A stretch of 64,000 nt of DNA from Pempheris klunzingeri. Taxonomy: Eukaryota > Chordata > Actinopteri > Acropomatiformes > Pempheridae. Within the stretch, counting starts at the first letter, position 1, and each line of letters starts with the position of its first letter. Positions 24,451 to 36,406 of the stretch are shown here, one piece after another. Below the pieces are notes generated by a model that was given only the letters and a program-made list of their open reading frames with translations, ran no database searches and had not been told where the DNA came from. The position numbers were made by a program, and so were the translations under genes. The DNA lies in assembly GCF_042242105.1 (NCBI RefSeq), contig NC_092029.1, forward strand, positions 11,463,885 to 11,527,884, given 5' to 3'.

Positions 24451-27400
24451 TTATCAAGGTGTTTTTTTTGGCTATTTCAAATATTTTTTATATATATTTA
24501 ACGCTTTTAAGAACCTTTTTCAGAATACACCAAGAAATATTGTCCATGTAATTAATAATTTTTCAATTCAAAAGGGCAGTTGTCGTCATTTTACGGGTTT
24601 CCTGATATGAATATTGAGACAGTGTTATTATCTTGCAAATATCTTGTAGCTGTGCTGTGCATGGAATTCTGACATCTAGTAATCATTGTATCACATCACA
24701 GCACATGTTTCAAATCCCGAAACAGGCCTCAAATTACATAAAGATGTTTGTCCGTGTAAGGCTTTACGCTGTGCTGGCTTATCCTCAGTACAACTCCTGC
24801 TCCCCAGTGCCCTTAAAACACTCTTTTTATGTTTCCCTGAGAGAACTCTGGGGTTTCACCCTGTGCTGGAGATCTGCTGACTTGTTGGTTTGTCTCTGCG
24901 AACGGTTCAGTCAGACCCTAATCTCCTCAAAGTGGGGATGGGGAGGCTCAGTCCTTGGCTTAAACCCAGCCAAATCCACACAATGAGCTTTGACAAGCTT
25001 TTGCTCTTTCCTCTTTTCCTCTGACACCCTTTTCATTTCTATCTCTGGCTTTTCCTCCCACCCTCTATTTTTTCCTCTCTTTCCCCCATTTTTTTCTACT
25101 TGGCGAACTTTGCTGAACTTCTGTCGCTGCGAATATCCAAGCAGAGTGGCCAAGTGGGAGATGGTTTGGAGTCCACAATATCCTCACTTAAACGTGTTTG
25201 TTTAATGAAGCAAACATGCTCCAAAGTGAGTCAAAACAAATTATGTGGAATATCTCAGAAATTTCCAACTAGACATTAGATTTAAGAAGGTTAAAACTTT
25301 GCTCTTTTACACGATATCATTCAACATTTACATGAAGTTAAGTGATGTCAGTGTTGTAAACTGTAACACAGCCCAGAGACACCAGATGGCTGACCTATGG
25401 GCTGTTGTTTAATCAGTCATTGGAAGTTATAGGTTACAAAGATTCTTTACATTTAGCACTTTTGATTTTTTACTTCTATGTTGCGTGTGTTATATTGTTG
25501 TTGTTATACTTATGTATTAGTACAAAAATGATTCAATGTGTAAAATAGAAATTATTTAAATATTGGGAAACCCTTAACTTAAGTTCCCCAATTTTGCATT
25601 TATAAACAGTATACAATAATAATTAATTTAGAATAAATACCTGATTTGTTACACATAATTTAGTAGTATTCAGATATTATACTAATTTTTTTCTTCACTT
25701 TTCAGCAAACAAACAAAAAACTGAAAACACAACAGCAGGTACAAATCAAATAAAATTGTAAAAGTTACATTAAATTTAGAAATTATAAACATAAAAGAAA
25801 CCATAGTGATAATAATGACAATATAATGAATATGCATATTTGTAAATACACATGCAGATGCACATACACATATCCTGTAAACATGGAGACATTCGTATAT
25901 ACATAAATACAACAAACACACTTGTGAACATGAAAAAAACATAAAAAGTTAAATGAATACTTGACCTGAAAGGAAACTATTTTTAGGAACAGTTTTGTTC
26001 CTAAATATTTAACTTATTTGAGATGGCAGGCCTTTTTCACAGCACACACTGACTTGTCATATTATGAAATCCATTGGTGTTACTAGTAACATTAATGATG
26101 TCTCTATTATAATCAAGTTTCTCATTAAGACATGACAGTGTAACAGCCAGCATTCGCAAGACAAGGACTCTGAAGCAGCCAAATGGAATTAAGAAGCATT
26201 GATATTATTATATATCTTCAAGTCCTATCAGGGTTTTATTATCTCTGAACTTGAACTATGCTGTGTGTGCCTCCCTGCCCATTCCTCATTTACAGTACCA
26301 GCCTCCCAGCTTGCTCTCAGCCAGAAATCAAACTGAGGTCTCTGTCAGCCGTGTGAGAGGGTTCGCACGAGCGTTTTTTGATAGGGGATTACCACTGTTT
26401 CAGTAATTGTGAGAGCACAAGGTAGACAGGAGCAGTAGATCAACAGCCAAAGTAATTATCATTACCACCCTGTGTGAGAGTGTTCAGGAAAGTGATCAGA
26501 GTCTTGAGGCTACAACAAGACACTCTGGAATATAAACATGGATTCAAACATGTCTTTACTCTACTGTTACATGAATGACCACAGCTGTAACTGAATGTGT
26601 CTGTATCTCAACATCTGGGGCATTGCAGGAGTTTTATTTGTGGTGTTCTTTTCTTCCTCTCTTCTTTTAATTTGTCTTCTGTTACCGTCCCCTCCTCCTT
26701 GGTATTTTTTTTTTTTTAATTGACTCAAAACCCTTTAAATCATTTCAGGATGCTGCCTGTTTTTTATTGCTGCTCGTTCCATTAAATCAGCTCTAAGCAC
26801 ATTGGACATTTTGCTGAATACTCCTCCACATATGTACAGATAGGCATTTCAAATTTGTTTCATTTTAAATTGAAAACGATATAATGACAATAACAGTTTC
26901 CTTGTTTTGTTGGTACAAATCTGATAAACAGTCGCTGCCAGAGCTAACCTTGGTGATGAATACATTCACATTCACTCGCATATAGGTGCACATATGTCCT
27001 CGTGCACATGCATGAGAAAAACTAAACAGGGACAAAAAACAGCTCTGATACGGTGTTAAAGTGAACTGTGAGGCTGTTGTTTGTGAAATAAAGTAAAAAA
27101 TGAACACTGGAATACCTGAATGCATTGTTTTTTCCGTGATTCCCATGTGCACAGGAACGGTGGACTTGACTAACAATAAAAAGTTGTTAGCGTGATAATT
27201 ACAGAGTGTAAACACATCATCATAGGCTATTTCTGAAAAATAGCTGATGACCTTAAATAGCATCCAAAACGGGGTTTGTTTTCATGATTATTACTTTAAA
27301 TCAACGAGCAGATTGCCTTTGTTATATTGTAAATCACTGATTTTTATGGTATAAGACTTGAACCCTTTCTGTCCGGACCAGAGAGAAGCTCTGCAGGCCG

Positions 27401-30400
27401 TATTGTGTTTCCACACACAGCCAAAAGTAATATTTGTTTTGTTCTGCATTTCTCCCTCACTTCCAGGTGACCAAGGACGATTTCATGAGCTTTGAGTACA
27501 TTCTCTGCATGGATGAAAGCAATTTGAGGTACAGCTATTTCAGCCCACAGCAGCAGTGTTTGTTATTTCTGTGAATGTGGATCACAGTTGGACACACAGT
27601 CGCTGAAAACACTGGTGTCATATGTTAAGGGTCCCATCTAACTCTAATGGTAGCCTGGGATCCAAAAAAACATTTGCCTTGAAAGGGGTCAAGCTAAGTT
27701 TTCCTACTAACCGTCTCAATAGTGATCTGTGCTACTTCACATGAACATGGTCGTAACATTGAGCGTTAACTAACGTGTAGGTGAATGCCTCCCCTTAATG
27801 AGCAATATCCTTCCTTAAGCTCTTTCCAAAGGTCAGGGGGAGGGATATTTTTTGATACTTTGAACGTTTAGGGATCATTTTGAGATCACATGCCTATGGC
27901 AGATCTGATCTGTAAGCAGCTTACTGAGTTCTTTGGATGCCTCGTCTTTGCTCTTTGGGCAGTTTTCTCCCCTTTCTCTCCCACATTATTTTTTTTTTCT
28001 CCACAAATGTTAAGCTGACGAGACTGAGAAAATTAGACTGTTCTATACAAAAGGTACTCAGCCTATGTTTAGTTTCATTTTTTTCAACTTGAAAGTGCTT
28101 CTTTGAGTTTGAATTGTGTTACTTTAGTTTGAGATTGGTTTAAACAAGTTGAGGTGTTTTCTTTTTCATTTATCTTAAAATATTGCATAAATCAAGCTTC
28201 TACTATTGTTTGCTAGTGTTTTGTGGACGTTAATCACATGGATGACATTATTATGGGGTTCTGCAGATAGTGTGAGATAGATGTTCCACCTCATATCTAA
28301 AGGGCACAGTAAAATGTTGTACAACATTACATAAATTAGATTAAATAAAAAAAAAAAATAAAAAACAGCATTTTTCTGGGCCAGAGGTCAAATGTTAAAA
28401 CCCTCAAGTGTTTTCTTTTGTCTTTACAGTGATTTGAACAGGAAAGCAAAGTCAGTGGAAAACTCCCAAGCAAAGATTGAGCTTCTTGGTTCATATGACC
28501 CTCTCAAGCAGCGGATCATCAAAGACCCTTATTATGTAAGTATTCAATAAAATTCTCATGTTGAGTGTTTTCAAGCATAATAAGGATGTTTTATTAGAAG
28601 ATGTGTTAGAAGCATACATTGAAAATGACCAGGGAAACGGTAGTGGCAGTCCAAAAAAATAGAATAACTTTGGAAACGCAAAATTCAAGCTGTTTCTGGC
28701 ACATCATTAAATTTAATGTCATCAAGTAGACAAGTTGCTGAAAGAATAACTGTGTATGTAACGCATCATGCCATGGACCGTGGTTTATTCACTCGGTCTG
28801 AACTAGTTCTTTCGACGTGCTGTCCGACCACGTTGGAAATCAAAAGTGTTTGTAGTTGTTCAGAACGGCTAAACTGCAGGCAGGGTTAAAAGCTTGTTGT
28901 CACAGAGAGGAGGGTAGGCACGATATTGCTTAGATATAAATATGGGGATAAAGGCGTAGACTTTGAGACCGTCTCTCCTGGAGGTCATTCATAGTGTTGC
29001 ACTCGGTGGGTCACATGAAAAGTGAAGGAAATAATTGTGTGAAGAATGTCAAAAGAGAGCTAGTGATAGAGGTTCAAACCCCGGCGCTTTAACATTTCTT
29101 ATGTAATTAACTTCACAGTGGTTGCCACTTTATTATTGAATTTAGGTTTACAAATCAAACAATGGAAATTTGTAGTGAATTATTTAATCATCTGTACTAG
29201 TGAAAACAGCATTATAAAGCCTTATTGTATATATTTTGCTATTGTGTTAAATATTCTTCACTAAATAAGCAACAATCAACATTAAATTTGATTTGGATTA
29301 TTTATAAATATTTTTATAATTTATTACTCAAAGGTTCGTTTTTCTGCTTCATCACGATTGAGTGGATTTGATCAGATTAACAGTGTCATCGGGTTTTGAT
29401 TCAAATGTTGCTAAATTGTAATCGGTCCCCTTATGCACAGTCCCATCAGGGTCTTTAAAACTAGACTTAAAACTGTTTGATGGTGCGTGATCTGACAATA
29501 ACTTAGAATTATGTCATTGTCTCTTCTGCATTGGCTGTACATCTGTCCAAAATAATTTATATCCAGAGAAGGTTTTTGTTGACAAGAAAAAGAACAGACA
29601 CTGTAGCACAGTTGAGCTATCTGAAGTTTGTTGTCTCTGTTGCACAGAACATGTCTGCCATGAGTGAGGCTAGAGGGAGTAAAGGTTGGGGAAGGTTTGA
29701 TTAGTAATGACAAGTTGTCAATACACACTTAAAAAATCTTGGAAGACTCAGACTTTATATATTTTCATAACATATTTAAATCAATACTAATGGAGCTCAA
29801 AATGTAATAATTTCCCGTGTGGTTTTGATGAAGGATGTGCAGCTAAACGTCTGTGGGCCTAATAATAGTGTACATGTGCCCATCAGCAGTGCTGTATTAC
29901 ATTTTGTCGAACCAAGATCACAAGATAAACCATCAAATCAAATTATTAGTTGTGTGGCTGGAGGAAGAGGTTGTGGTGGACCACAGTTTATGTCACTGTA
30001 GTCCGTTATATTAGTTTCTCAGATTTTGGCTTTAAACACCACTTTTCCTTGTCTGGTGAGTAGCATGAGTGTGTCGTTTTGGAGCTCTTTTTGCCAAAAG
30101 AAGTGGAGAATGGTCGCTCCTCCAGCTAGTGTGGTTTGAACAGTTGACAGTATTGGATTGTGGTCGCCTGCCAGCAACCACATGGCATGACAGCAAAGTG
30201 AGCAGAGAGGAGCCAGACAGTCACTCTCAGTGTGTCTCGATAAATGGAGACATTTGGTTTTTTGTCTGTTTAGTGTGATTATAATGACAAGCTCACAGCA
30301 TGACTGAAAACACTAAAAAGCATCTCTATTTTTCTTTTACCATTAAACACTTTCAAGTGTAGCTTTAAAGGCCCAAGGACCAGACTCCAACTTCTGGATG

Positions 30401-31844
30401 GATTATCATGCAATAGGCTACGTACATTCAAGGTGCCCAGGGAATGAATTGTAATGACTTCAGACTTTTTCACTATTTACCCTTTACATTTTTAGTTGAT
30501 ACTGATGTATCTTAATAACTATTGGATGGACCGCTGTGGCATTTAGTTCAGACATTCGTGGTCCCCACAGGGTGAATTGTATCAACTGGTTCTCTGACTT
30601 TTCATCGAGTGCCATCATCAGGTCATCAGGTCAGCATTTCAGCCCAACAGGCTAAACTAAGATGGTGCACCTGGTCAGTATTATATGTACTAAACATCAG
30701 CATGTCACCATTACCATTGTTAGCATGTTAGCATGGAGATGTTAGCATTTAACTAAAAAATTGCTGTGGCAAAATACAGCCTCAAAGAATTGCTAGCATG
30801 GCTGTAGACTCTGTCGTTTTGTTTGTTTGTTCTTTCAGCTATTTTAGTTTTACATGGCTGATATAGTTTTGATTAAAACTGAAGCGATTAGACATTTAAT
30901 CAATTAGTTGATCATAAGAAAATTATTTGGCAACTTTTTTGACTATTGATTAATCTTTTGAGCCACTGTTTAAGCAAAAATGCCCCAAAATTACTAGCTC
31001 CAGTTTCTCTAATGTGAGAATTTACAGCATTTGATTGACTTATATAATTGCAAACTAGTGAACAGAACAATGGGTATGAATGTCACATTTGGCTCTAACT
31101 GTGACTTTTCTCACACTACTGTCACTATTTTGTGACATTTCATTATTAAATTGAATGAAAAGTGTAAATAATTAGCTGTGTTTCAGTCACTACACAGGAC
31201 CATGGAAAATATCTTGAATTTCATGTGATTAAAAGTTTCAATGGTTTATTGAAAGGCCTCTCCTCTTGGTGATTATTACCTACAACTACCTCAGCTCACT
31301 TTGGTTCAGTGGGCTTGGGACGGGTGTATATTTCTTTTCATATCAGAGTAATCACAACATTTTTATTGCTTCATGGTTAGGCTAGGTTTTTCATCAAGGT
31401 TTCTGCAAAAGCACACCACTTCATCCATCAACCAAGCATCAAAAACAGAATTTGAAAAGTACACTTGCTACTTTTGGCAGTAGATTTCTCCTTATTATGC
31501 TGTTACCAAATTTGAGGGTGGAAAAGTGCACAGTTGAAGCCAGTTGGCAGCCTGGTGCTCATAACGGGGAATTTAAAATAATTTATCGGTTGAGTAAGAA
31601 ACTGTCATGCTTTTTTTTCAATCCCCCTCACAGAATGGGCTCTACATATCTCCAGCTGTATTGGATATCAGTTCATTTGAATTTTTCCCCCTGTTAAAAA
31701 ATCAAACAGATGTGTGTCAGCTTTCAGAGCTTGGCTGAAACTCCTTTTTTATGTTTCCTCTCTTAGGGGAGTGACGACGACTTTGAGAAGGTGTACGAAC
31801 AGTGTGTACGTTGCTGCAAAGCATTTCTGGAGATGAACTCATAA
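17684..31844 (+). CDS. acp1: Low-molecular-weight phosphotyrosine protein phosphatase (acid phosphatase 1), whole gene
   Basis: Cytosolic phosphatase that removes phosphate from tyrosine residues through a cysteinyl-phosphate intermediate. Coding exons are 17684-17726, 20443-20516, either 22959-23072 (3A) or 23141-23254 (3B), 27467-27528, 28430-28535 and 31767-31844. All junctions are GT-AG and keep frame. Each spliced form is 158 aa, the length of the human enzyme. The P-loop C(X)5R is CLGNICRS, with Cys13 and Arg19 counting Met. The general acid lies in DPYYGSD (Asp130), and the C-terminus reads [14 protein letters not shown]. Nothing in the coding sequence is broken. The long introns host two Tc1 elements and a nested hAT element. 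The nearest upstream sequence is a hAT insertion, so transcription may start from altered DNA. Confidence 0.95.
18566..20062 (+). pseudogene. Tc1-like transposase, broken by a frameshift and a nested insertion
   Basis: The N-terminal part (18566-19183, 205 codons) has the paired-type helix-turn-helix region ([20 protein letters not shown]), a GRRSK basic linker, and the first catalytic Asp in WSDESKFE. Near 19160-19180 a short ATTGCAT duplication shifts the frame. The reading then resumes as [15 protein letters not shown] until the hAT element at 19258. After the insertion the frame continues to 20062 with the second Asp in FQQDN and the Glu in [11 protein letters not shown]. All three DDE acids are still present, but no intact protein can be made. 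Confidence 0.85.
19258..19695. mobile_element. Nested hAT-type MITE inside the Tc1 transposase
   Basis: 438 bp flanked by an exact 8-bp duplication, TTTTAGAG, at 19250-19257 and 19696-19703. Ends are CAGGGGTGTCAAACTCAA on the left and the complement of CACATATGTCAAACTCAA on the right, which match at 14 of 18 positions. The interior is AT-rich with a TA microsatellite near 19361-19390 and no credible coding. Its position inside a transposase codon series shows that it arrived after the Tc1 element. Confidence 0.9.
20443..20516 (+). CDS. acp1: acp1 coding exon 2
   Basis: Follows a GAACAG acceptor and encodes [15 protein letters not shown] and then [10 protein letters not shown], ending at a GTAACA donor. 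It completes the phosphate-binding loop with Arg19 and Ser20. The segment after FRK is the variable loop of the family. Phase returns to zero at its 3' end, so the third exons start cleanly on a codon. Confidence 0.94.
20586..22081 (-). mobile_element. Tc1/mariner element in acp1 intron 2
   Basis: 1,496 bp, flanked by TA on both sides (20584-20585 and 22082-22083). Inverted repeats of about 214 bp (20586-20799 and 21868-22081) begin CAGTGGTGTGAAAAAGTATT and differ by eye at only about a dozen positions, so both termini look intact. The transposase lies on the minus strand and is degenerate. Confidence 0.92.
20804..21660 (-). pseudogene. Degenerate Tc1-like transposase
   Basis: Minus-strand fragments of a Tc1 transposase occur in several frames. 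The N-terminal helix-turn-helix region includes [20 protein letters not shown] (about 21500-21600). The C-terminal part has [19 protein letters not shown] (about 20955-21013) and ends AAKGDTISY at 20804. Frameshifts between these blocks prevent a full protein. It is a different subfamily from the element in intron 1. Confidence 0.8.
22959..23072 (+). CDS. acp1: acp1 alternative exon 3A
   Basis: 114 bases, 38 whole codons, between a CTGCCTAG acceptor and a GTACGA donor. It encodes [18 protein letters not shown] and then [20 protein letters not shown]. This corresponds to the human isoform A third exon. The Tyr-Glu pair (residues 50-51 counting Met) matches the Tyr49-Glu50 pair that marks human isoform A. 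These residues line the rim of the active site and shape substrate choice. Used instead of exon 3B. Confidence 0.93.
23141..23254 (+). CDS. acp1: acp1 alternative exon 3B
   Basis: Again exactly 38 codons, between a TTGCAG acceptor and a GTACAA donor. It encodes [18 protein letters not shown] and then [20 protein letters not shown]. It shares 20 of 38 residues with exon 3A and corresponds to the human isoform B exon, carrying the Trp-Asn pair where 3A has Tyr-Glu. Only 68 bases separate it from exon 3A, which should hinder splicing of one to the other and favour exclusive use. Inclusion of both would keep frame. Confidence 0.93.
23400..23505. repeat. Fragment of a hAT-type element (one terminus)
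   Basis: The right edge GGTTGGGGACCACTG at 23491-23505 is the well-known terminus of a fish hAT family (complement CAGTGGTCCCCAACC). The matching left terminus was not found upstream, so this is a solo end or a truncated copy. The left limit is a guess. Confidence 0.45.
24416..24442. repeat. TA dinucleotide microsatellite
   Basis: Uninterrupted TA repeats followed by a run of T. Confidence 0.9.
27467..27528 (+). CDS. acp1: acp1 coding exon 4
   Basis: 62 bases after a TTCCAG acceptor, encoding [20 protein letters not shown] plus two bases of the next codon, ending at a GTACAG donor. The [10 protein letters not shown] block is strongly conserved in the family. Confidence 0.93.
28430..28535 (+). 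CDS. acp1: acp1 coding exon 5
   Basis: 106 bases after a TTTACAG acceptor, ending at a GTAAGT donor. It encodes [20 protein letters not shown] and then [15 protein letters not shown], ending with the Asp130 general acid motif. The codon split across the exon 4-5 boundary is AG-T, giving Ser where the human enzyme has Arg (NLRDLN). Confidence 0.94.
30505..30815 (+). repeat. Dispersed teleost repeat (GTTAGCAT family), near full-length
   Basis: Ordered blocks include AACTATTGGATGGACCGCTG, CATTCGTGGTCCCCACAGGG, CGAGTGCCATCATCAGGTCA, AACATCAGCATGTCACCATT, TTAGCATGTTAGCATGGAGA and TGCTAGCATGGCTGTAGAC. This is a very common teleost interspersed unit with no coding capacity. Two partial relatives occur in this window. 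Confidence 0.7.
30865..31040. repeat. Dispersed teleost repeat with ATTAATC motifs
   Basis: TTTAATCAATTAGTTGATCA, then TTGACTATTGATTAATCTTT, AAGCAAAAATGCC and CCAGTTTCTCTAATGTGAGA follow the block order of a repeat dispersed widely in fish genomes. A small fragment of a related start may lie near 10005-10060. Confidence 0.5.
31767..31844 (+). CDS. acp1: acp1 terminal coding exon
   Basis: Follows a CTCTTAG acceptor and encodes [20 protein letters not shown] then LEMNS and TAA. The [13 protein letters not shown] ending is diagnostic of animal low-molecular-weight phosphatases. The 3'UTR follows directly. Confidence 0.95.
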   Translation, partial: GSDDDFEKVYEQCVRCCKAFLEMNS

Positions 31845-32077
31845 CAACATTTGACCTTAAACGATCTTTGCTGAATCTGTTGGATGAGCAAGAAAAATCA
31901 ACCAAATATGCTTTGGCTGTCACACAAACACTCATCACTATAACCTTCTTGCAGATGTCACTGAAAGACCACCAGAAGACTTTGTTTCAATGTTGTAAAT
32001 GTTATACAAGCTATATATTGTGTACATTTAGAAAGATGCTACGTGGACAAGTTTGTAGACTGTAAATTCAGGTGATT

Positions 32078-32083
32078 AATAAA
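32078..32083 (+). promoter_or_regulatory. acp1 polyadenylation signal
   Basis: AATAAA lies 234 bases after the stop codon, followed by TG-rich sequence. A second AATAAA at 32310-32315 could serve a longer 3'UTR. Confidence 0.65.
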
Positions 32084-32315
32084 ATTAATCAATATGAGTA
32101 TGACTATTAGAGATTCATTTTTCTGAAGCCTTTATGTCCTTTTTATGTGAGTTTTACAGGATTATGCAATATTTGTAGCAAAGATGAATACAATTGCCTT
32201 TTTTAATGTTTGATCAACAAACAAGTGTTTTTGACCTCAACTCTGGTTTTATAGTTGTAGTTCTGACCAAGGCTAGAGATTTGTGTTTGCACAAATAATC
32301 CATCTTTACAATAAA

Positions 32316-35300
32316 AGGTGTTAAATAGTGTATTTGAATGAAAATATCCTGCAGATGGTGCAGATCTCTGCCTATCTTAGCCTAAATGCTAATCTTCCTG
32401 GATATTTGGTTGGGTGCTTGGTGGTTAGGTCAGTTTCTTGGCATTGGAGTTTTACAGCTTGTCTTATCTGACCTATTAACACAAGGTATTCTTACAGATA
32501 TCAAGTGTGTCAGATTACAGAGATAAGACAACAGGATCTGTTCTCACTGATTTCTCCTAAACATCTGCCTTTTTAGTAGCTCTGATAGGTATTCTGCCGT
32601 GCACCCATCACCATTTACTACTTGTATGGTTGTAATCCCATGAAGGACTCATCAGTGCCAATACAAATTACCCTTCAGTGTGATTAATTTCCACGTGGAA
32701 GAGTTGGCATTGAGGAAGGGCTGTAAAACCAGTAACAATGGCAGAGCCTAAGGTTAGATGAACCAACTGGTCCATTTGTTGATGTGTATCTGAGTAGTAG
32801 GGCCTTAACTGTGAATGAAGCACTGCTTAATCAATTAAGGTTTAAAGAAGGGAGATGGGTCTATTTTCTGGACTCGAGAGTTTAAAATTCTTCTTAGTCT
32901 TTTAGTGGTTTGTGATGCTGACTGCATCGGCGCAACATCCCCTGTTCAAGTGTTGATGATCTTCCTCTTTATTATCTGTCCTCTCTGCTGTCACCGTCAA
33001 ATACAGAAAATGCCCCCAAAAAGGTATCTATTAAATTATCAGTTCACTCGAATTACAAAGAAAAAATTCTTAGTTGACCCAAGTTTCCTCCTTACTCTGG
33101 ATAATCCACAGATTACGCTGTTGACAGCATTCATAGGAAATATTTTTTGGTACAAATAATACCAGTAAAAAGTGTTCAGGACATTGTTTCTGGATGTTAG
33201 GTTTTTAAAATGTAATTTTTCAATGCTGCCAGCACCACAAATAACTCAAAATAAAACTATTTCAGCATAGTCAAGTGAGAAATTAAGTTATTGTAATTTG
33301 GTGAACTTTTAAAAGGAATCTATGCTGACTGGCATTGCGGTACATGTTCACATAAAAATGATTTTGCAGTAACATCTATTTCAGACAAACAACAGTTGAC
33401 CTTTTTAAGCCCACTGTCTGTAACACCAGAGGGAAGAAATCTGTGGTCCCAGGACTCAGTCAAGTCATGCGGTCGTTATGGAGCATTCCACATTTTAAGA
33501 CGGGAATGTAAGAAAAAATACTGCACGAGACAACAAAGACCATTCATGTTTGTACCAATCTTATAATTTATTTAAATATATTTCATTTTAGATATATATT
33601 TATATATGTATAGGTATTTAACAGCCATTTGATACATGTGAGTCACATTAATTTATGGTAGATAGGTGGATTCCTCTTATGCTTTGCTTTACAGTATGTA
33701 CAAGTCACTTTTTATGTGGTCATGGCCTATAGTATGTACAGTGGAACCTTGTGACAGCTCAAATATATACATATAGACGGTACCAAGCTCAACCGAGATC
33801 CACAGGAGGGCTGTGACTTACAACTGCCACCTCTTTTTAAACATGTCTCTGCAAAGACGCAGAGAAATGTTCACGCAATCAATAATTTAATCACAGTTCT
33901 TTGTCAGTGTGAGCACAAGTGGGTGAGACTATGCTGTGACAGCCAGCCAGGGAGCCAGCAGTAGAAGGGAATGGCTCAACACAAAACCAGTCGCAGAGAG
34001 CAAGTCATGCTAAAAACAGTAAATTTGGATTTTGCTCTTTTCTTAAAGAAATGACCAAAACAAAAATATGCAATCCCTTTTTTTGTTTTAGCAACATCTT
34101 TTTGGATGTCAGAAGGAGAAAAACAGGCTTCATGTTTGTTTCTCTCAGCCTCTTGTTCCTTTTTCTTCTCCACTCTTCAGTTTCCCCCTCGTTTTCTTGG
34201 TCTGTTTTTTTTTATGCCTGGTAGCTCCCTCGTGGTGACAGCCAACCATCGAGGCCCAGCCAAAGCAGCCTCACTGAAGGGCAGTACTGTGTCTAATATC
34301 AGCTGGCACTGCTCAGAGTATTTGAGGCTTCCCTCTTACAGTTCAAGGCACTTTTTTCCCAAGTTTTTTTTCTTCTGCTGGACAACTTGTATTTGGCTTC
34401 AACCTGCAACAAAGAGGAAGTGAAATTTAGTGCAGTCTCCAACTTGGCAGCACCTGACAAATTCTTCCCTTTCCAGAAAGAATCACAAAACAATACATCA
34501 AGAAACTGGATTTGCCACAGATCTGCTGCTGTGCCGCTGCTAAGGTCCGTGTGCATCCACACAGCATGCATATCACCACTGTGAACAACTGTCTATGTGT
34601 CTCCAGACAGGAAAACATGACCTTTATACTGTCAACTTCAGCTCTTACTTGCATGGGATTAATGCCATGCCATGTTTCAGAACTGTAAATAAAAAGCATT
34701 GAAAGGTCGAAACTCGTTGTTTGAAAGTTTCAAATCTAATAAAAAAGGTTTTGCAAGATTGAATCTAATTTTTGGAGGCTTGCATAACGTTTTGTTAGGC
34801 TAAAAAATCAGATATCTGCAAACATCTATTTTGTATTTGAGTTTTCTTTCAGCAATTGCAGCACTCTGTTTAGTGTTTCTCCAACGCATTTTCAGAGGTT
34901 GAGATTTATTATTGCTTCCCCAGTATATTAGTTTGTTTTGAAACTTGTTTGAAACCTTATAAGAAGTGACCTGAAAACTGGCGTGCATAAGTTCTGAAAC
35001 GTTGAAGCTTGAAATTCGAAAGATTGAATCTCCTTTCAAAGCGAGTCACCTTATTTGTGGAAGGACCTCTGGTCTGGAACCATGGGTGTATTATAACCTG
35101 ACACGAAGATGCCGTTTTCTTCCGGGGTTATGTGGCCCACTGAGTATGTGCAGTAGTGTTCATCCCAGTATGCCTCTGGCCCAGCCAGGCTGGTGAATAG
35201 CTCGTACACACAGCAGTTACATCAATCAGAAAAAATTACTTTTCTGGGTTTTGGAAAAGTCTTAAAAAGATTAAACCATTGTGGCTTAAAAATATACAAT

Positions 35301-36098
35301 AGAAATACAAATAATTGACCATGTTTGTAGCTGGAGGTGGAGGTGGTCTAAGAGGAAAACTCCTTTCAGTTAACACTGGGGATTTTTTTGTTGTAATACT
35401 ATGAGTGGCCACTAATACAAAAATTGAAGCAAGGTTTTGAAAATTGACGGCCAGGTATCTATTTCTAATAATACAGCCAACAGATGGTATGGGAAATATT
35501 TACCAGGTTAGGTGAGATCGACAGGCTGTTCTGCCAATAACTGACATGCACAGGATAAACAAACATGCACAGTTCTCTGTCCCAGAGCCAAGAGTACATA
35601 GCTATGGAAGTTGAATGAAATCTGTAGTAATGTTGAATAAGATAAATTAGCTATTTAACTAAGTTAACTGTTCAACAAAGTTTATGTAAGCTGCTGTGTA
35701 TATGCCTAGGGCTTTTATCGTGAAGGGTATGAATGGAGTTTCAGCGTTTCAGACCAGAATTGTGAGGCAACACTGCAAGAAATCATGTGACTAAGAAGCT
35801 CACAACTGTGTGAGTAGATCTCTTTTTTTGTATGTATAAAATAATGCCCCCAAAAATGGGCCACTGCTGTTGTGGAGGGAAGCTCACATACAAAATAATG
35901 TTTGCTGAACTGATTTTCTAACACTAAACAAGCCTTCAGAACTTTAAATCTTACAAAACTTTAAAAAAAAAAATTGATTTCAAGCTTTCAAACACCGAGT
36001 TTCAACCTTTCTAAGCTTTTGTTCAGTTTTAAAACATGGTGTGATATTCATACCATATACTGGCACGGAAATCTTTCATTCTTTACTTGTCTGATGCA
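32316..36098. other. Intergenic region between acp1 and alkal2
   Basis: The two genes converge here. No exon recognised on either strand; the longer open frames have no family resemblance. Sequence is AT-rich and mostly unassigned. Confidence 0.5.
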
Positions 36099-36406
36099 GC
36101 AGTGGAAGAAGTATTCAGATCTTACACTTAAGGAGCAAAAACACAGTGTAAACTGATGATGGAGCATTATTTAATATATCATTGGTGCATTAATCATGTT
36201 AAACATGTAGCTGGCCATGGTCGGTTTAACTCACTTGCATATTGCTTTACATCACTATTATAAAGTGAGCATGCTTAGTATGTAAAATCTTAATCTGCAA
36301 AGTAACTATACAAATATTCCCCTCTGAAATGTTGTGGAGTAGAAGTCTAAAGTACATGAATATATAAGTATTCGAGAAAATGTTCTTTCTTACTTCCCAC
36401 CACTGC
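36099..36406. mobile_element. hAT-like MITE downstream of alkal2
   Basis: 308 bp starting GCAGTGGAAGAAGTATTCAG and ending TTCCCACCACTGC, so the ends are imperfect inverted repeats. The flanks are CTGATGCA at 36091-36098 and TTGATGCA at 36407-36414, an 8-bp duplication with one mismatch. This is a widespread fish sequence. It lies about 0.8 kb past the alkal2 stop, so could fall in or near its 3'UTR. Confidence 0.75.

Larger units (their letters stand above)
23255..27466 (+). other. acp1 intron 3
   Basis: No exon other than those listed was seen. It holds a hAT-like terminus at about 23400-23505, a poly-T run at 23729-23742, a TA microsatellite at 24416-24442, and AT-rich sequence with no recognised coding. 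Confidence 0.6.
28536..31766 (+). other. acp1 intron 5
   Basis: No coding exon seen. It contains two adjacent dispersed teleost repeats (30505-30815 and 30865-31040). The rest is AT-rich and unassigned. Confidence 0.55.

Noticed and set aside
26865..27263. 132-codon minus-strand frame in acp1 intron 3
   Set aside because: Low-complexity, hydrophobic and unlike any family; no splice signals or start context to support it.
29040..29095. GGTTCAAACCCC, which looks like a tRNA B box
   Set aside because: No A box, acceptor stem or cloverleaf could be folded around it, so it is not a tRNA gene; a SINE fragment is possible but unsupported.
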